Notes under the pieces: model-generated | Databases searched by the model: none | The model's input: the letters and a program-made list of their open reading frames with translations, nothing else | What the model was told of the DNA's origin: nothing | Program-made: the position numbers and the translations under genes | Part shown: positions 7,158 to 15,784 of the stretch, one piece after another | Position numbering within the stretch: position 1 is the first letter of the stretch | Layout of the letters: each line of letters opens with the position of its first letter | Origin: Ornithinicoccus hortensis | Lineage (GTDB): Bacteria; Actinomycetota; Actinomycetes; Actinomycetales; Dermatophilaceae | Direction of reading: 5' to 3' | NCBI RefSeq assembly: GCF_006716185.1 | Contig: NZ_VFOP01000001.1 | Coordinates: 3,782,001-3,846,000 of the forward strand | DNA length: 64,000 nt

Positions 7158-8216
7158 ATGACCGCGCTCAGCACCCGCCCCGCCACCCGGTTCCGCTCAC
7201 CCGGAGACATGACCGCCCCCGCACCGCCGGAGACCCGCGGCCTGGCCCGCGACGAGGTCCGGCTCCTGGTCGGCACGCGGGAGGGCATCACCCACACCCG
7301 GTTCCGGTCGCTGCCGGACCACCTGCGGGCCGGCGACCTGGTCGTGGTGAACAACTCGGCCACCCTGGCTGCCCAGGTCGACGGCGACCACGCCGGCACC
7401 GGACCCGTCGTGGTGCACGTGGCGACGCCGCTGGACGACGGCAGCTGGGTGGTCGAGGTGCGTTCGGCCCCTGCGGCAGCCGAACCCGTGCTGGACCTGT
7501 CCGCCGGGGACGTGCTGCAGGTGCACGGGGTCACGCTCACCCTGCTCGCCCCCTACCCGCACGAGGGCTCCTCGCCGAGCGGCGCCGGCAACCGGCTCTG
7601 GCGGGTCGCCCCGGAGGGTGGCCTCGCGGACGTGCTCGACCGGCACGGCCGGCCGATCTCCTACGGATACCTGGACCGCGCCTACCCCTTGTCGGCCTAC
7701 CAGACCGTCTTCGGCCACCTCCCCGGGAGCGCGGAGATGCCGTCGGCCGGCAGGCCGTTCACCGATGCGTTGGTGACCCGGCTCGTCCGCGCGGGTGTGG
7801 GGGTCGCCCCGATCACGCTCCATACCGGCGTCTCCTCCCAGGAAGTCGGCGAGGGCCCGCAGGCAGAACGGTTCGCCGTGCCCGAGGTCACCGCACGTCA
7901 GGTGAACACCGTCCGACTGACCGGCGGGCGCGTGATCGCCGTCGGGACGACCGTGGCCCGCGCGCTGGAGTCCGCGGTGACCTCAGGGGGCAGGGTGGTC
8001 GGGGACTCCGGGTGGACCGACCGGGTCATCACCCCGGACGACCCTGCGCGGGTGATCGACGGCCTGATCACCGGTTGGCACGACCCCGAGGCCTCCCATC
8101 TCTTGCTCGTCGAGTCGGTCGCCGGGCCGGAACTGACCCAGCGGGCCCACGACGCGGCCGTCGCGGAGGGCTACCACTGGCACGAGTTCGGCGACTCGGC
8201 GTTGCTGCTCCCCTGA
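7158..8216 (+). CDS. QueA-like S-adenosylmethionine:tRNA ribosyltransferase-isomerase homologue
   Basis: A 352-residue homologue of QueA, which transfers ribose from AdoMet to 7-aminomethyl-7-deazaguanine in tRNA during queuosine synthesis. Family blocks are visible: LVVVNNSATL near residue 58, the FGHLPGSAEMPSAGRPFTDALVTRL region, APITLHTGVSSQEVGEG and VIAVGTTVARALESA. No queuosine partner (tgt, queC, queD, queE, queF) lies in the window, and this gene sits in a soxR/SDR operon, so a different AdoMet-dependent role is possible. The ATG directly follows the SDR stop. Fold assignment is firm, function is not. Confidence 0.8.
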   Translation: MTALSTRPATRFRSPGDMTAPAPPETRGLARDEVRLLVGTREGITHTRFRSLPDHLRAGDLVVVNNSATLAAQVDGDHAGTGPVVVHVATPLDDGSWVVEVRSAPAAAEPVLDLSAGDVLQVHGVTLTLLAPYPHEGSSPSGAGNRLWRVAPEGGLADVLDRHGRPISYGYLDRAYPLSAYQTVFGHLPGSAEMPSAGRPFTDALVTRLVRAGVGVAPITLHTGVSSQEVGEGPQAERFAVPEVTARQVNTVRLTGGRVIAVGTTVARALESAVTSGGRVVGDSGWTDRVITPDDPARVIDGLITGWHDPEASHLLLVESVAGPELTQRAHDAAVAEGYHWHEFGDSALLLP

Positions 8217-8227
8217 CATCGTTGCCC

Positions 8228-8280
8228 CTGACATCGCCGCGGGGTGCGCGTTAGCGTGGCCCCGTGGTGACACCGTCATG
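8228..8280 (+). promoter_or_regulatory. Promoter and five-codon leaderless mini-ORF before the F420-type gene
   Basis: CTGACA and TAGCGT are separated by 18 bp. Six bases after TAGCGT a GTG (8264) opens a five-codon frame whose TGA overlaps the ATG of the next gene as ATGA. This predicts a leaderless transcript with translational coupling. The geometry is clear; function is inferred. Confidence 0.5.
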
Positions 8281-8742
8281 ACCGACCAACCCGCGCCAGG
8301 GGACAAGGCGCCCCGGGCCTACCGCCGGGGCCGCGGGCACCGGTTCGAGAACCGGGTCATGACCTTCGCGGCCGGGCTGGGCCTGATCCCCCACTCGACC
8401 GTGCTGATCACCCGGGGACGCAAGACCGGGCAGCGGCGGGAGAACCCGATCACCGTGCTCGACCACGGGGGACGGCAGTGGCTCGTCGCGCCGTACGGGC
8501 CGGTGCCGTGGGTGCTCAATGCCCGGGCCGCGGGGCGGGTGGAGATCCGCCGGCGGGGGCGCACGCGCGCCTACCGGGTGACCGAGGCCGGTCCCGAGCA
8601 GGCCGGGCCGGTGCTCAAGGACTACGTCCGGATCGCCACGGTCACCCGGGCCTACTTCGTGGCCGACAAGGACGACCCCGCCGAGGCGTTCTCGGCCGAG
8701 GCCGACCGGCACCCGGTGTTCGAACTGACCCCGGCCGACTGA
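8278..8742 (+). CDS. Deazaflavin (F420)-dependent nitroreductase family protein
   Basis: A 154-residue protein of the DDN family (F420H2-dependent quinone/nitro reductases), with the characteristic split-barrel pattern STVLITRGRKTGQRRENPITVL followed by GRQWLVAPYGPVPWVLNARAAG. Members reduce quinones or nitro compounds using F420H2 at the membrane face and protect against oxidative stress. That fits the preceding SoxR-controlled genes, though it has its own promoter. The ATG at 8278 has no Shine-Dalgarno and seems reached by coupling from a five-codon leader ORF. The exact acceptor is unknown. Confidence 0.85.
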   Translation: MTDQPAPGDKAPRAYRRGRGHRFENRVMTFAAGLGLIPHSTVLITRGRKTGQRRENPITVLDHGGRQWLVAPYGPVPWVLNARAAGRVEIRRRGRTRAYRVTEAGPEQAGPVLKDYVRIATVTRAYFVADKDDPAEAFSAEADRHPVFELTPAD

Positions 8743-8848
8743 GCTGCCTCCTCGCCAATACCGACCGGCGAGGCTACGACCGTGGCCACCACCCGGGAGG
8801 TCGCGTAACCAACCAGCCCTCCGGGAGACTCAGGACGGTTCATGACAC

Positions 8849-8877
8849 GGCCGACGAGGTGGGCACCGACCGCCGCA
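8849..8877. repeat. 29-bp direct repeat, copy 2
   Basis: Identical to 5852-5880. This copy is in a 383-bp gap between convergent genes (8743-9125); in the reverse strand it again encodes RRSVPTSS, within a short frame ending at a stop about 10 codons later. The rest of the gap holds an inverted repeat and a tandem array, and no gene I can support. Confidence 0.9.
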
Positions 8878-8938
8878 CCAGCGGGAACCCCGCCAACGCC
8901 ATGAACTCACCGCGGTCGGCCGTGACAGCTCGAAGATC

Positions 8939-9006
8939 GCCATGCACTTTGGGTCATGCAGAATACGTCGCCGCACGCGCATCCTGCATGACGCAAACTG
9001 CATGGC
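8939..9006. repeat. Long imperfect inverted repeat, 26-bp arms
   Basis: Arms 8939-8964 and 8981-9006 match at 23 of 26 positions around a 16-nt loop. Each arm holds two ATGCA-type boxes. It lies downstream of both neighbouring convergent genes, so it could be a terminator, a cruciform, or the remains of a small mobile element; no open reading frame belongs to it. Confidence 0.85.
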
Positions 9007-9014
9007 CCTCCGAC

Positions 9015-9117
9015 GGCCGCGTCCAGGCAGCGGAGGCCGCGTCCAGGCAGCGGAGGCCGCCCCCGGGGCACGGTGGACGCCCCCGGGGCAGGGTGGACCC
9101 CCCGGGGCAGGGTGGAC
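9015..9117. repeat. Tandem array of about 20-bp units
   Basis: Two identical 20-bp units (9015-9034, 9035-9054) are followed by three near-identical 19-20-bp units (9059-9078, 9079-9098, 9099-9117) of a second type. The array ends just before the tetR stop codon. There are no spacers, so it is a minisatellite and not CRISPR. Confidence 0.9.
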
Positions 9118-9125
9118 GCCCCGCC

Positions 9126-9743
9126 TCAGGCCTGCAGCCGACCCGCCAGCTGCCGGGCGAGGTCCGCGAGGCAGGCATCGAGCAGGGCGTCGTCCCGGCT
9201 GGCGAGCCAGTTCTGGGACAGGCCCACGAGCTGGGCGAAGACCATCTCGCCCAGGACCTTTACGTCGGCGTCCCACCGGAGGTCTCGGGAGGCCGCCAGT
9301 TCCTCCAGCACCCGGGCCATCCCGGCGCGGTAGTCCTGGATGCTCTCCCTGGCCAGCGCGGCGAGCACCTCGTCCCGGGCACCCATCAGCGTCAGCTCCT
9401 GCAGCACCAGCTCGACGCCGGGCTCGTCCCGCAGGCTCGCGGCGCAAGCACGCAGCGCCTCGCCGAGCACCTGCTCGGGGGCACCTTCCTGCTGCGCCGC
9501 GCGGTGGATCAGCTGCATCGCCGAGTCGATGTCGGCGGCGAAGACCGCGGCGATCAGCTCCGCCTTGGAGTGGAAGGCGTAGTGCACCGCCCCGAGGGGC
9601 ACCCCGGCGCGCTGCGCGACCGCCCGGGTGGTCAGGCTCCAGGCGCCCTGGTCCTGCATCACCTCCATAGCGGCCCGGGTCAACTGCCGGCGCCGCTCCT
9701 CGACCGGCACGTGGGCGCGCGTCGCCTTCGCCCGGCCGCTCAT
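9126..9743 (-). CDS. TetR-family transcriptional regulator
   Basis: A 205-residue TetR repressor: helix-turn-helix at about residues 35-60 (TTRAVAQRAGVPLGAVHYAFHSKAELI) and an all-helical ligand domain behind it. Its ATG overlaps the stop of the preceding MFS transporter gene by 4 bp (ATGA), so the repressor is translated together with the pump it most likely controls. A TTGGTCA/TGACCAA dyad upstream of the transporter is the candidate operator. The inducer is unknown. Confidence 0.9.
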   Translation of the reverse strand: MSGRAKATRAHVPVEERRRQLTRAAMEVMQDQGAWSLTTRAVAQRAGVPLGAVHYAFHSKAELIAAVFAADIDSAMQLIHRAAQQEGAPEQVLGEALRACAASLRDEPGVELVLQELTLMGARDEVLAALARESIQDYRAGMARVLEELAASRDLRWDADVKVLGEMVFAQLVGLSQNWLASRDDALLDACLADLARQLAGRLQA

Positions 9744-11317
9744 CGGGCGTACTCCCGCCGGGGCTCCGCCCGGTCCGTGGCGGTGGGTCCGTCGTCCTGC
9801 CCCCCGGCGCTCCCGTGCGACCGGCGACCCGGCCGGCGCAGCAGCACGAGGGCCTGCACCCCGGCATACGCACAGACCACGGTGGCGACGCCGAAGACCA
9901 GCGACTGGCCGGAGGCGAAGGCCTGGTGCGCGACGTCCAGGAACGGCTCGACGAGCCCCGCGGGCAGGTCGGCGGCGACGTGCTCGGCACCGCCGAGCGT
10001 CTGCTGCGCCGCCTCGAGCGCCGCGGCGGGCACCCCCTCGGGGGCGCCGTCGGCCAGGCTGCTGCGGTAGACCGCCAGGCCGAGGGTGCCCAGCACGGCG
10101 GTGCCCATCGCCCCGCCGAACTCGTAGGCGGTCTCGGAGATCGCGGCGGCGCCACCGGCCCGCTCCTGCGGCGCGCTGGAGACGATCGCGTCGACGGTCA
10201 GCGTCTCGGCCAGCCCCACCCCGGCGCCGGCGAACACCCCCGCGACGAGGAGCAGCGCCAGTTCACCGTCGCTGCTCAGGAAGGTCGCGACCAGGAAGCC
10301 CGCGGCCGCCAGGAGCATCCCCCCGCCCACGACCAGGGACATCGGCAGGCGCGCGGCCAGGCGGGGCGCGACCAGCGCGCCGACGATCGTGGCCACCGCC
10401 AGCGGCAGGATCCACAGGCCGGCCTCCAGCGGGGACATGCCTACCACCAGCTGGAGGTACTGCGGCAGGAAGAACAGCATCCCGAGGAAGGCGAAGACGC
10501 TGAGCAGGTTGGTCACGACGGCGACGCTGAACGTGCGCCGCGCGAACAGCCGGACGTCGAGCAACGGCTCGGCCAGCCCGAGCTGACGCCGGACGAAGAC
10601 GACCAGCAGGACGATCCCGATCAGGACGGTGCCCACGGCGACCGCCGACAGACCGTCCTTGCCGAACGCCTTCAACCCGTAGACCAGGGTCAGCATGCCG
10701 CTGATCGAGAGCAGCGCGGACAGGACGTCGAACGGACCGGGCGCCGGGTTGCGGGACTCCGGCAGGAACAGCAGGGCACCCACCACGAGCAGCACCATCA
10801 CCGGCACGTTGATCAGGAAGACCGACCCCCACCAGAAGTGCTCCAGCAGGAATCCCCCGAGGATCGGGCCGACGGCGGACCCTCCGGCGAAGGCCGAGCC
10901 CCAGACGGCGATGGCCATGGTGTGCTCGCGCGGATCCTGGAAGATCGTCCGGATCAGCGACAGGGTCGAGGGCATCAGGGTCGCCCCGCCCACACCCAGC
11001 AGCGCCCGAGCCGCCAACAGCATCTCGGGGCTGGTGGACACGGCCGCCAGGACGGAGGCCGCGCCGAACGCGCCCGCCCCGATCATCAGCAGCCGGCGGC
11101 GCCCGATCCGGTCGCCGACGTTGCCCATCAGCACCAGCAGCCCGGCGAGCAGGAACGAGTAGATGTCGATGATCCACAGCAGCTGGGAGCTACTCGGCGC
11201 CAGGTCCTCGCTCAGCGCGGGCACGGCGAAGCCGAGGACGGACATGTCGATGCTGATCAGCAGCACCGGAAGGACCAGCACGGCCAGGCCGGTCCAGCGA
11301 CGCACGCGTGGGGTCAC
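9740..11317 (-). CDS. MFS drug exporter, DHA2 (14-TM) type
   Basis: A 525-residue major-facilitator proton antiporter of the drug:H+ DHA2 family with about 14 membrane segments. Motif A-like GNVGDRIGRRRLLMIGA is after helix 2, and motif C-like GGSAVGPILGGFLLEHFWWGSVFLINVP is in helix 5-6. Such pumps export quaternary amines, antiseptics or antibiotics. The GTG start at 11317 follows GGAGGAG. It forms an operon with the downstream tetR; a probable TetR operator and promoter lie within the end of the upstream monooxygenase gene. Substrate unknown. Confidence 0.9.
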   Translation of the reverse strand: MTPRVRRWTGLAVLVLPVLLISIDMSVLGFAVPALSEDLAPSSSQLLWIIDIYSFLLAGLLVLMGNVGDRIGRRRLLMIGAGAFGAASVLAAVSTSPEMLLAARALLGVGGATLMPSTLSLIRTIFQDPREHTMAIAVWGSAFAGGSAVGPILGGFLLEHFWWGSVFLINVPVMVLLVVGALLFLPESRNPAPGPFDVLSALLSISGMLTLVYGLKAFGKDGLSAVAVGTVLIGIVLLVVFVRRQLGLAEPLLDVRLFARRTFSVAVVTNLLSVFAFLGMLFFLPQYLQLVVGMSPLEAGLWILPLAVATIVGALVAPRLAARLPMSLVVGGGMLLAAAGFLVATFLSSDGELALLLVAGVFAGAGVGLAETLTVDAIVSSAPQERAGGAAAISETAYEFGGAMGTAVLGTLGLAVYRSSLADGAPEGVPAAALEAAQQTLGGAEHVAADLPAGLVEPFLDVAHQAFASGQSLVFGVATVVCAYAGVQALVLLRRPGRRSHGSAGGQDDGPTATDRAEPRREYAR

Positions 11318-11382
11318 GGTGCTCCTCCGGGGGGTCTTCGGGCGGGCAGTGCCCCGCCGACGCGTCCCAGTCTGACAGAAAG

Positions 11383-11411
11383 TTGGTCATCCGTCCAAGT
11401 CGGTTGACCAA
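11383..11411. promoter_or_regulatory. Candidate TetR operator before the MFS/tetR operon
   Basis: TTGGTCA and TGACCAA form a 7-bp-arm inverted repeat around 15 bp, next to a possible reverse-strand TTGGAC/TCAGAC promoter. It sits 70-90 bp upstream of the transporter start and overlaps the stop codon of the monooxygenase gene. Confidence 0.45.
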
Positions 11412-12388
11412 GTCGCTCGGGGAGCCAGGTCCGCGAGCGCGGCGTCGCTGTCGGCCAGGGCCTGCCGGTCGTATGTCGAGGCGAAGGCGAGCACCTCGGC
11501 CGCGCCGGTGCGGTCCACCAGGTCCTCCAGCGCTGCGGCGACCTCGTCGCGGGTGCCGTGGACCCCCTGGGCCAGGTGTCGCTCGACCAGCGCCTGCTGC
11601 CGCGGCGTCAGGGTGCGGTGCGGAGCCGGCCGCAACGGGGGAAAGGCCCCGGTCTCGCGCGACTCGGCCATCGCCCATGCCTCGTGCAGCGCCAGCCCGC
11701 GGGCCTCCTCCCGGGTCGCACCGATCAGCACGTCCACGCTGATCAGCACGGTCGGCTCCGGGTGGCCGGGGCTGGGTCGGTAGGCCTGTCGGTACTGCTC
11801 CAGCGGCGCGAGGTCGCCGTGCAGCACGGGCCCGCCGACCACGACGGGAAGGCCCCGCTCGGCGGCCACCGCCAGCCCCGACCCCGTGGCGAGGACATAG
11901 ACCGGCGGCGGCTCCGCGTCCTGCGGCATGACCGTCACCGGGCCGGTCCCGTCGAGGAACCCGACGAGCTCGGTCAGGTCCGCGGCGAAGTCCTCCGGCC
12001 CGTAGCGTCGGACCCGGAGTGCCTCGCGCACCGGGGCCGTGAACCCCAACGAGCGCCCGACGCCAAGGTCGATCCGACCCGGGTGCAGGGCCGCGAGCAT
12101 GCGGGCCTGCTCGGCGACCACGATCGGGCTGTGGTTCGGCAGCATCACCCCGCCCGAGCCGACCCGGATGCGCTCGGTCCTGGCCGCGATCGCGGCCATC
12201 AGCACCGGCGGGCTGCCGCTGGCGATGCCCGGGACGGCGTGGTGCTCGGCCACCCAGATCCGGCGGAAGCCCAGGGCCTCCGCGCGGCGGGCCCGGTCCA
12301 CGGTGTCGCGCAAGGCCTGCCCGGCCTCCTCGCCCTCCCGGGTGCGCGACCGGTCCAGCAGGGAGATCGGGACGGAGATCGCGGTCAT
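11387..12388 (-). CDS. LLM-class flavin-dependent monooxygenase (MsnO8-like)
   Basis: A 333-residue bacterial-luciferase-like TIM-barrel oxidoreductase using FMN or F420. The N-terminal SVPISLLDRS, the RRIWVAEHHAVPGIASGSPPVL block and RIRVGSGGVMLPNHSPIVVAEQ are typical of the MsnO8 subgroup. No second component (flavin reductase) is adjacent. The ATG at 12388 lies 8 bp from the stop of the upstream PatB/MalY-type lyase gene, so the two are probably one operon, perhaps in sulfur-compound metabolism; that link is inference. Confidence 0.87.
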   Translation of the reverse strand: MTAISVPISLLDRSRTREGEEAGQALRDTVDRARRAEALGFRRIWVAEHHAVPGIASGSPPVLMAAIAARTERIRVGSGGVMLPNHSPIVVAEQARMLAALHPGRIDLGVGRSLGFTAPVREALRVRRYGPEDFAADLTELVGFLDGTGPVTVMPQDAEPPPVYVLATGSGLAVAAERGLPVVVGGPVLHGDLAPLEQYRQAYRPSPGHPEPTVLISVDVLIGATREEARGLALHEAWAMAESRETGAFPPLRPAPHRTLTPRQQALVERHLAQGVHGTRDEVAAALEDLVDRTGAAEVLAFASTYDRQALADSDAALADLAPRATWSTDLDG

Positions 12389-12395
12389 ACCCGGG

Positions 12396-13610
12396 TCAAC
12401 GACCCGGACCCCTGGTGACCTTCCCCATCCGCTCGATCGCCTCGGTCAGGATCGCCCGGGAGGTGGCGAAGTTGAGCCGGACGCGGCCGACCCCACCCGT
12501 CCCGAAGGCGGGACCGGCGCTCAGCGCCACCCGGCACTCCTCCAGGAAGGCCGCCTGCGGGCCGGCGCTCGTGGTGACCAGTCCCGGCTCGACCCCGTCC
12601 CCGTCGGGCAGGCCCAGCCCCCGGCAGTCCAGCCACGCCAGGAAGGTGGCCTCGGGCACGGCATACCGCACCTCGGGCAGGTGCTCGGCGAGCAGGTCCG
12701 CCACCAGGTGCCGGTTCTGCTCCAGTCCCGCGAGGAGCGCGTCCAGCCAGGGCCCGCCCTCGGCATACGCCGCCGTGTGGCCGATGGCGGCCAGGTGGCT
12801 GGCGCCGTGGCCGACCACCTCCGGGACCCGGGCCAGGTCCTGCGCCGCGTCCTCGCCCGCCATCGCCACGGCCGCCTTGAGGCCGGCCAGGTTCCACGCC
12901 TTCGAACCCGACATCAGGGACAGCCCGCGCTCCCCGCCGTCGACGTCGAGGTAGGGCACGAAGCTCGCCCCGGCATACACCAGCGGCGCGTGGATCTCAT
13001 CGACCACGACGCGCACGCCGTGCTCGGCCGCGAGGGCGGCGACCGCGGTCAGTTCCTCCCGGGTGTGCACCGTCCCGGTGGGGTTGTGCGGGTTGCACAG
13101 CAGGTATGCCGCGCGCCGCCCGTCCGCCGTGGCCCGGCCGAAGGCGTCGTCGAGGGCCGCCAGGTCGATCCGGAGGTGCTCGTCGAGCGGCGCCTCCTCC
13201 ACCCGGCGGTCCAGGTAGGCCGCGAACGCGTAGAACGGCGGGTAGACCGGGCAGTTGACCACGACCGTGTCGCCGGGGTCGGTGACCAGCCGGAGCATCT
13301 CGACGACGCCGAGCATCACGTCGGGCATGATCGCCACCCGATCCGGGTGCGGGCCCTCCCACCCCCACCGCTGGCGGGCGAAGCCGGCGAGCGCCTCGGC
13401 ATACGGCCCCGACCCGGAGCAGTAGCCGGTGTCCCCGCGGGACATCGCGTCCGAGACGGCCCGGTGCACCGCCTCGACGAGCGGCACGTCCATCTCGGCG
13501 ACCCACAGCGGGAGCACGTCCTCGGGGTAGGCGCGCCACTTGATGCTGGTGCGGGTGCGCAGCTGGTCCAGGGTCAGCTGCTCGAGGGGGTTGGGGTGCG
13601 AGGGGCTCAT
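12396..13610 (-). CDS. MalY/PatB-type PLP-dependent C-S beta-lyase (aminotransferase class I/II)
   Basis: A 404-residue fold-type I PLP enzyme of the MalY/PatB family, which cleaves cystathionine and other cysteine S-conjugates to pyruvate, ammonia and a thiol. Landmarks are [11 protein letters not shown] near residue 35, [12 protein letters not shown] near 175, [12 protein letters not shown] near 210 and the PLP-lysine motif [12 protein letters not shown] near 240. The frame is open further, but the ATG at 13610 gives the normal start ([12 protein letters not shown]) with AGGA upstream. It is 8 bp from the following LLM monooxygenase, suggesting a joint operon that might oxidise or release sulfur from thiol conjugates. 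Confidence 0.88.
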   Translation of the reverse strand: MSPSHPNPLEQLTLDQLRTRTSIKWRAYPEDVLPLWVAEMDVPLVEAVHRAVSDAMSRGDTGYCSGSGPYAEALAGFARQRWGWEGPHPDRVAIMPDVMLGVVEMLRLVTDPGDTVVVNCPVYPPFYAFAAYLDRRVEEAPLDEHLRIDLAALDDAFGRATADGRRAAYLLCNPHNPTGTVHTREELTAVAALAAEHGVRVVVDEIHAPLVYAGASFVPYLDVDGGERGLSLMSGSKAWNLAGLKAAVAMAGEDAAQDLARVPEVVGHGASHLAAIGHTAAYAEGGPWLDALLAGLEQNRHLVADLLAEHLPEVRYAVPEATFLAWLDCRGLGLPDGDGVEPGLVTTSAGPQAAFLEECRVALSAGPAFGTGGVGRVRLNFATSRAILTEAIERMGKVTRGPGR

Positions 13611-13619
13611 AGATCCATC

Positions 13620-13654
13620 CTGCCCGAGCGCCGTTCCGGTCGGCACCGGGGCAG
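13620..13654. terminator. Imperfect hairpin after the BCCT gene
   Basis: CTGCCC and GGGCAG-type arms frame a GC-rich imperfect stem between the end of the BCCT pseudogene and the start of the lyase gene. It may end transcription of the transporter. There is no T-run and there are mismatches, so support is modest. Confidence 0.4.
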
Positions 13655-13659
13655 GGGGG

Positions 13660-15511
13660 CTACCCGCCCTGGTTCACCTTCTCCTGCGAGTTCTCGAACT
13701 CGGGTGAGTCGAACACCTCACCGGCCAACGGGTCGCGGGTGTGCTCGACCTGCACGTCCCCGGTCCCCAGGTCGACCCGCACGTGCCCCGGGCTCAGCGG
13801 TCGGTAGGGGACGATCGGCCTGCCCTCGCCCATCCCCGGCCCGGCCTCGCCCGGCTCGAAACCGCCGAGCGTCGCCGAGATCCCGCGCAGCCCCTTCAGG
13901 GCCCCGCGGCGCTGCGCCGGCGCACCGCCGTCCGCTTCGTCGCCACCCGGTTGCGGGAGCACCTGCAGGTAGTTCGGCATCGTCGCCACTTCGTGCCGGA
14001 AGGCCCTGAGCAGCGACAGGCAGGCCAGCACCAGGATCACCGACAACGGTGCCGCGGTGAAGATCGACAGGGTCTGCAGGGCGGTCAGCGCCACGCTGCC
14101 CCCGACGACGAGCAGCGCCGCCGCGGCGGCACCCTCCAGGACGGACCAGTAGACACGGGTCACGATGGGCGTCTCCACGGTCCCGCCCGAGGCGAGCATG
14201 TCGATCACCAGCGAGCCGGAGTCCGAGGAGGTGACGAAGAAGAAGACGATCACGATCATGGCCACGACGCTCAGCACGGTGGTCAGGCCGCCGGGCAGCG
14301 ACTCCAGGAACTGGAAGAGGGCGGTGTTGCTGTCGACCGTGGTCGCGCCCGTCTCCGGGTCCACCACCGTCATCGAGCCGCTCTCCTGCTGGAGGCGGAT
14401 CGCAGAGTTGCCGAAGATGGTGAACCACAGCAGGCTGGCCACGGTCGGCGCGAGCAGCACGCCGACCACGAACTCCCGGATCGTGCGCCCGCGCGAGATG
14501 CGGGCGATGAACATGCCGACGAAGGGCGCCCAGCTGGTCCACCAGCCCCAGTAGCCGATGGTCCAGGCGGCCTCCCAGCCGTCACCGGTGAAGGCGCCCA
14601 CGTGCCACATCGACTCGGGCAGCAGGCTGAGGTAGGTCCCGACGTTCTCCGGGAAGGACTTCATCAGGAAGATCGTCGGTCCCAGGACGAACACCAGGAC
14701 CGCCAGCAGTGTGGCGACCGACATGTTGAAGTTGGAGAGCCACTTCAGGCCCTTGTGCACCCCGGAGACCACGGACCAGACGGCGATCGCGGTGATCACC
14801 ACGATGAGGCCGATGATCAGGGCGGGGACCTCTCGGCCCAGCCGAGGAACTCCAGGCCACCCAGGATCTGGCTGACCCCGAAGCCGAACGAGGTCGCCAC
14901 GCCGAACAGGGTGCCCACGATGGCGATCGTGTCGATGGTGTGCCCGATCCAGCCCTCGACCCGCTTGCGGCCGATGAGCGGCTCCAGCAGCCACCGCACC
15001 GCGAGCGGGCGTCCCCGCCGGAAGGTCATGGAGGCCAGACCCAGGCCCACGACGGCGTAGATCGCCCAGGGGTGCAGCCCCCACTGCAGCATCATCAGGC
15101 CCACCGACTCCTGGGCCGCGGGCAGCGACTCCGCCTCGTTCCCGAAGGCCTCGGGCGGGATCACGTAGTGCGACAGCGGCTCGGCGACCCCGAAGAACAC
15201 CAGCCCGATCCCCATACCGGCGCTGAAGAGCATCAGGAACCAGGACACCAGGCCGAACTCCGGACGTTCGTCGTCGCGACCGAGCCGGATCCGGCCGACG
15301 CGGGACACGGCGCAGTAGAGCGCGAAGAACAGGAAGATGTTGACGGCCACCACGTACCACCACCCGACGCCGTCGGTGATCCAGCCGTTGAGCTGGGTCA
15401 CCCCTTCGTCGAGGGCCTCGCCGGCCGGCTGAACACGATGGTGGCGATGATCAGGCCGATGATCGCCACGGACGCGCGGACGAAGACCCCCGACCGAGTC
15501 GTCCCCATCAT
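13660..15511 (-). pseudogene. BCCT-family betaine/choline/carnitine transporter, two frameshifts
   Basis: The reverse strand encodes a full BCCT transporter, but in three frames. Segment 1 (15511 to about 15425) gives the N-terminus and first helix. Segment 2 (about 15425 to 14835) holds DGVGWWYVVAVNIFLFFALYC, the RPEFGLVSWFLMLFSAGMG block and GVAEPLSHYV. Segment 3 (about 14830 to 13660) holds SVVSGVHKGLKWLSNFNM, the signature YWGWWTSWAPFVGMFIARI and the C-terminal helices and tail. Each junction looks like one missing base. All family landmarks and codon bias persist on either side, so the decay is recent or the sequence has errors. If intact, it would import glycine betaine or choline. The ATG at 15511 follows GGAGGGG. 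Confidence 0.85.
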
Positions 15512-15784
15512 CCGCCCCTCCGGAGCCGTCCGGGCGTCGAGGCCATGCGCGGGCCAACTTCCTCAGATCGTGCGGGCTGCGGTCGTGGGCCGGTCGGCCC
15601 GGTGGACCGCCAGCCATCCGTGTGAGCTGGTGTCACCTCCCGCGGTACCAGGTCTGGGGACTGCGCGCCGCAATCCTGTCATAGTCCGGACCACCGCGGA
15701 CCGGGCTGTGCCACACCTCCCCCGGTCAGCGACGGCCGGAAAAGGGGTGGCGGCCGGCCGCGCCGACCCGGCAGGGTTCGTGGC

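Noticed and set aside
9015-9117. CRISPR-like repeat array
   Set aside because: Units are directly adjacent with no unique spacers.
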